Source: Desertivirga brevis
GTDB taxonomy: Bacteria > Bacteroidota > Bacteroidia > Sphingobacteriales > Sphingobacteriaceae
Assembly (NCBI RefSeq): GCF_017355835.1
Contig: NZ_JAFEWF010000009.1
Span: 1-64,000, forward strand
Direction of reading: 5' to 3'
DNA: 64,000 bases
A program made the translations under genes and the position numbers. Below are positions 63,524 through 64,000 of the stretch, piece by piece. The stretch's first letter is position 1. The number at the start of each line of letters is the position of its first letter. A model generated the notes under the pieces. That model had not been told where the DNA came from. It did not search any database and worked only from the letters and a program-made list of their open reading frames with translations.

Positions 63524-64000
63524 ATGCTTAATAAACGTAGGGTTAAGCTTTTTTCTGTCAGGAAAGCTTTCGTATTGATCCTTTCTGCTGCGATTTTTAT
63601 TTCCTGTTCATCCAGGAAAAACAATCCGTCTAATAAATCTACTTCTGCGATTCCGACGATCGACCAGGTTGGAGCTCTGAATTTGCCGGAAAAAATTGAA
63701 CCAATAAAGGCCCCGTTTAACATGCCTCAGCTGAAAAGACCAACGTTTCCTGCCTTGTCTTTAATTATCACCGAGAGAGGAGCAAAGCAAGGAGCAAAAG
63801 TAACCAAAGAGATACAGGCAAGCATTGATGAGGTAAATAACCGCGGCGGTGGAACCGTTACTATTCCTAAAGGAAAGTGGAACACCGGAAGGATTAGTTT
63901 AAAAAGTAATGTTAACCTACATTTTGAGGAGGGTGCAGAGTTATACTTCAGTGGTGAGGTAGAGGACTACCGTCCAGCTGTTTTTACCAGAAATGAAGGG
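63524..64000 (+). CDS. Glycoside hydrolase family 28 (polygalacturonase-like) lipoprotein, partial
   Basis: The frame is open from ATG 63524 to the window edge, 159 codons, and the gene continues beyond it. The start shows a lipoprotein signal (ILSAAIFISC, Cys near residue 27) followed by a Ser/Asn-rich linker. Residues about 85-150 read IITERGAKQG, VTKEIQASIDEVNNRGGGTV, IPKGKWNTGRISLKSNVNLH and FEEGAELYFSG, the opening of the GH28 beta helix. GH28 enzymes hydrolyse galacturonides in pectin or rhamnogalacturonan. The catalytic Asp cluster lies outside the window. Confidence 0.85.
   Translation, partial: MLNKRRVKLFSVRKAFVLILSAAIFISCSSRKNNPSNKSTSAIPTIDQVGALNLPEKIEPIKAPFNMPQLKRPTFPALSLIITERGAKQGAKVTKEIQASIDEVNNRGGGTVTIPKGKWNTGRISLKSNVNLHFEEGAELYFSGEVEDYRPAVFTRNEG

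Overview
The window looks like chromosomal DNA from a soil or freshwater member of the Bacteroidota, most likely family Sphingobacteriaceae (Pedobacter-like). The reasons are the AT-rich sequence, three SusC/SusD pairs, CarboxypepD_reg-like domains on outer-membrane proteins, Bacteroidota-type promoters (TTG, about 20-21 nt, then TAnnTTTG-like) and few Shine-Dalgarno sequences. It opens with the 5S rRNA gene and terminator that close an rRNA operon.

Positions 0.5-22.5 kb are mostly housekeeping and envelope genes: an outer-membrane beta-barrel receptor, a CPA2 cation/proton antiporter with a lipoprotein, a GT2 glycosyltransferase, NADP-isocitrate dehydrogenase, dnaX, a TatD-family hydrolase, tcdA, a GtrA-like protein, dGTPase, a stand-alone CheB methylesterase, a porin, a truncated sensor kinase, an OFA-type MFS transporter and a large MG2/plug protein. 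dnaX carries an A10 run at which either shifted frame stops within a few codons, so a Thermus-like route to a short gamma subunit is likely.

Positions 22.6-64 kb form a large polysaccharide-utilisation region. In order: a propeller sensor; an operon with a beta-lactamase-fold pseudoenzyme, a PL14-like lyase, a beta-barrel protein and a PL6 lyase; a 7TM-DISM sensor; two tandem SusC/SusD pairs; GH3; a PL5-type lyase; on the minus strand GH18, a DUF5009-like acyltransferase and a third SusC/SusD pair; then two GH2 enzymes, GH88, a frameshifted alginate-lyase-family gene, a HIT protein and the start of a GH28 lipoprotein. Several lyases plus GH88 and GH2 point to a uronic-acid-containing glycan; the exact substrate is not shown by the sequence.

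The most unusual feature is regulatory. Both sensors (22831-26109 and 31100-33022) end in nearly the same cytoplasmic module: a coiled coil, then a CxxC-x15-CxxC zinc ribbon and helix-turn-helix like the DNA-binding half of IS1595-family transposases, with no DDE catalytic domain. They look like membrane-bound one-component regulators with a domesticated transposase output. Four promoters in the region (near 22.6, 26.2, 33.3 and 54.9 kb) share a matching cis-architecture: two same-strand sites (consensus TTWARCGTATYR; the distal site at 22574 is the weakest) set 78, 79, 89 and 89 bp apart, with the distal site 156, 156, 156 and 167 bp from the -7 box. The variations are about one helical turn. 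I propose, as inference, that these sites are the operators of the transposase-derived regulators.
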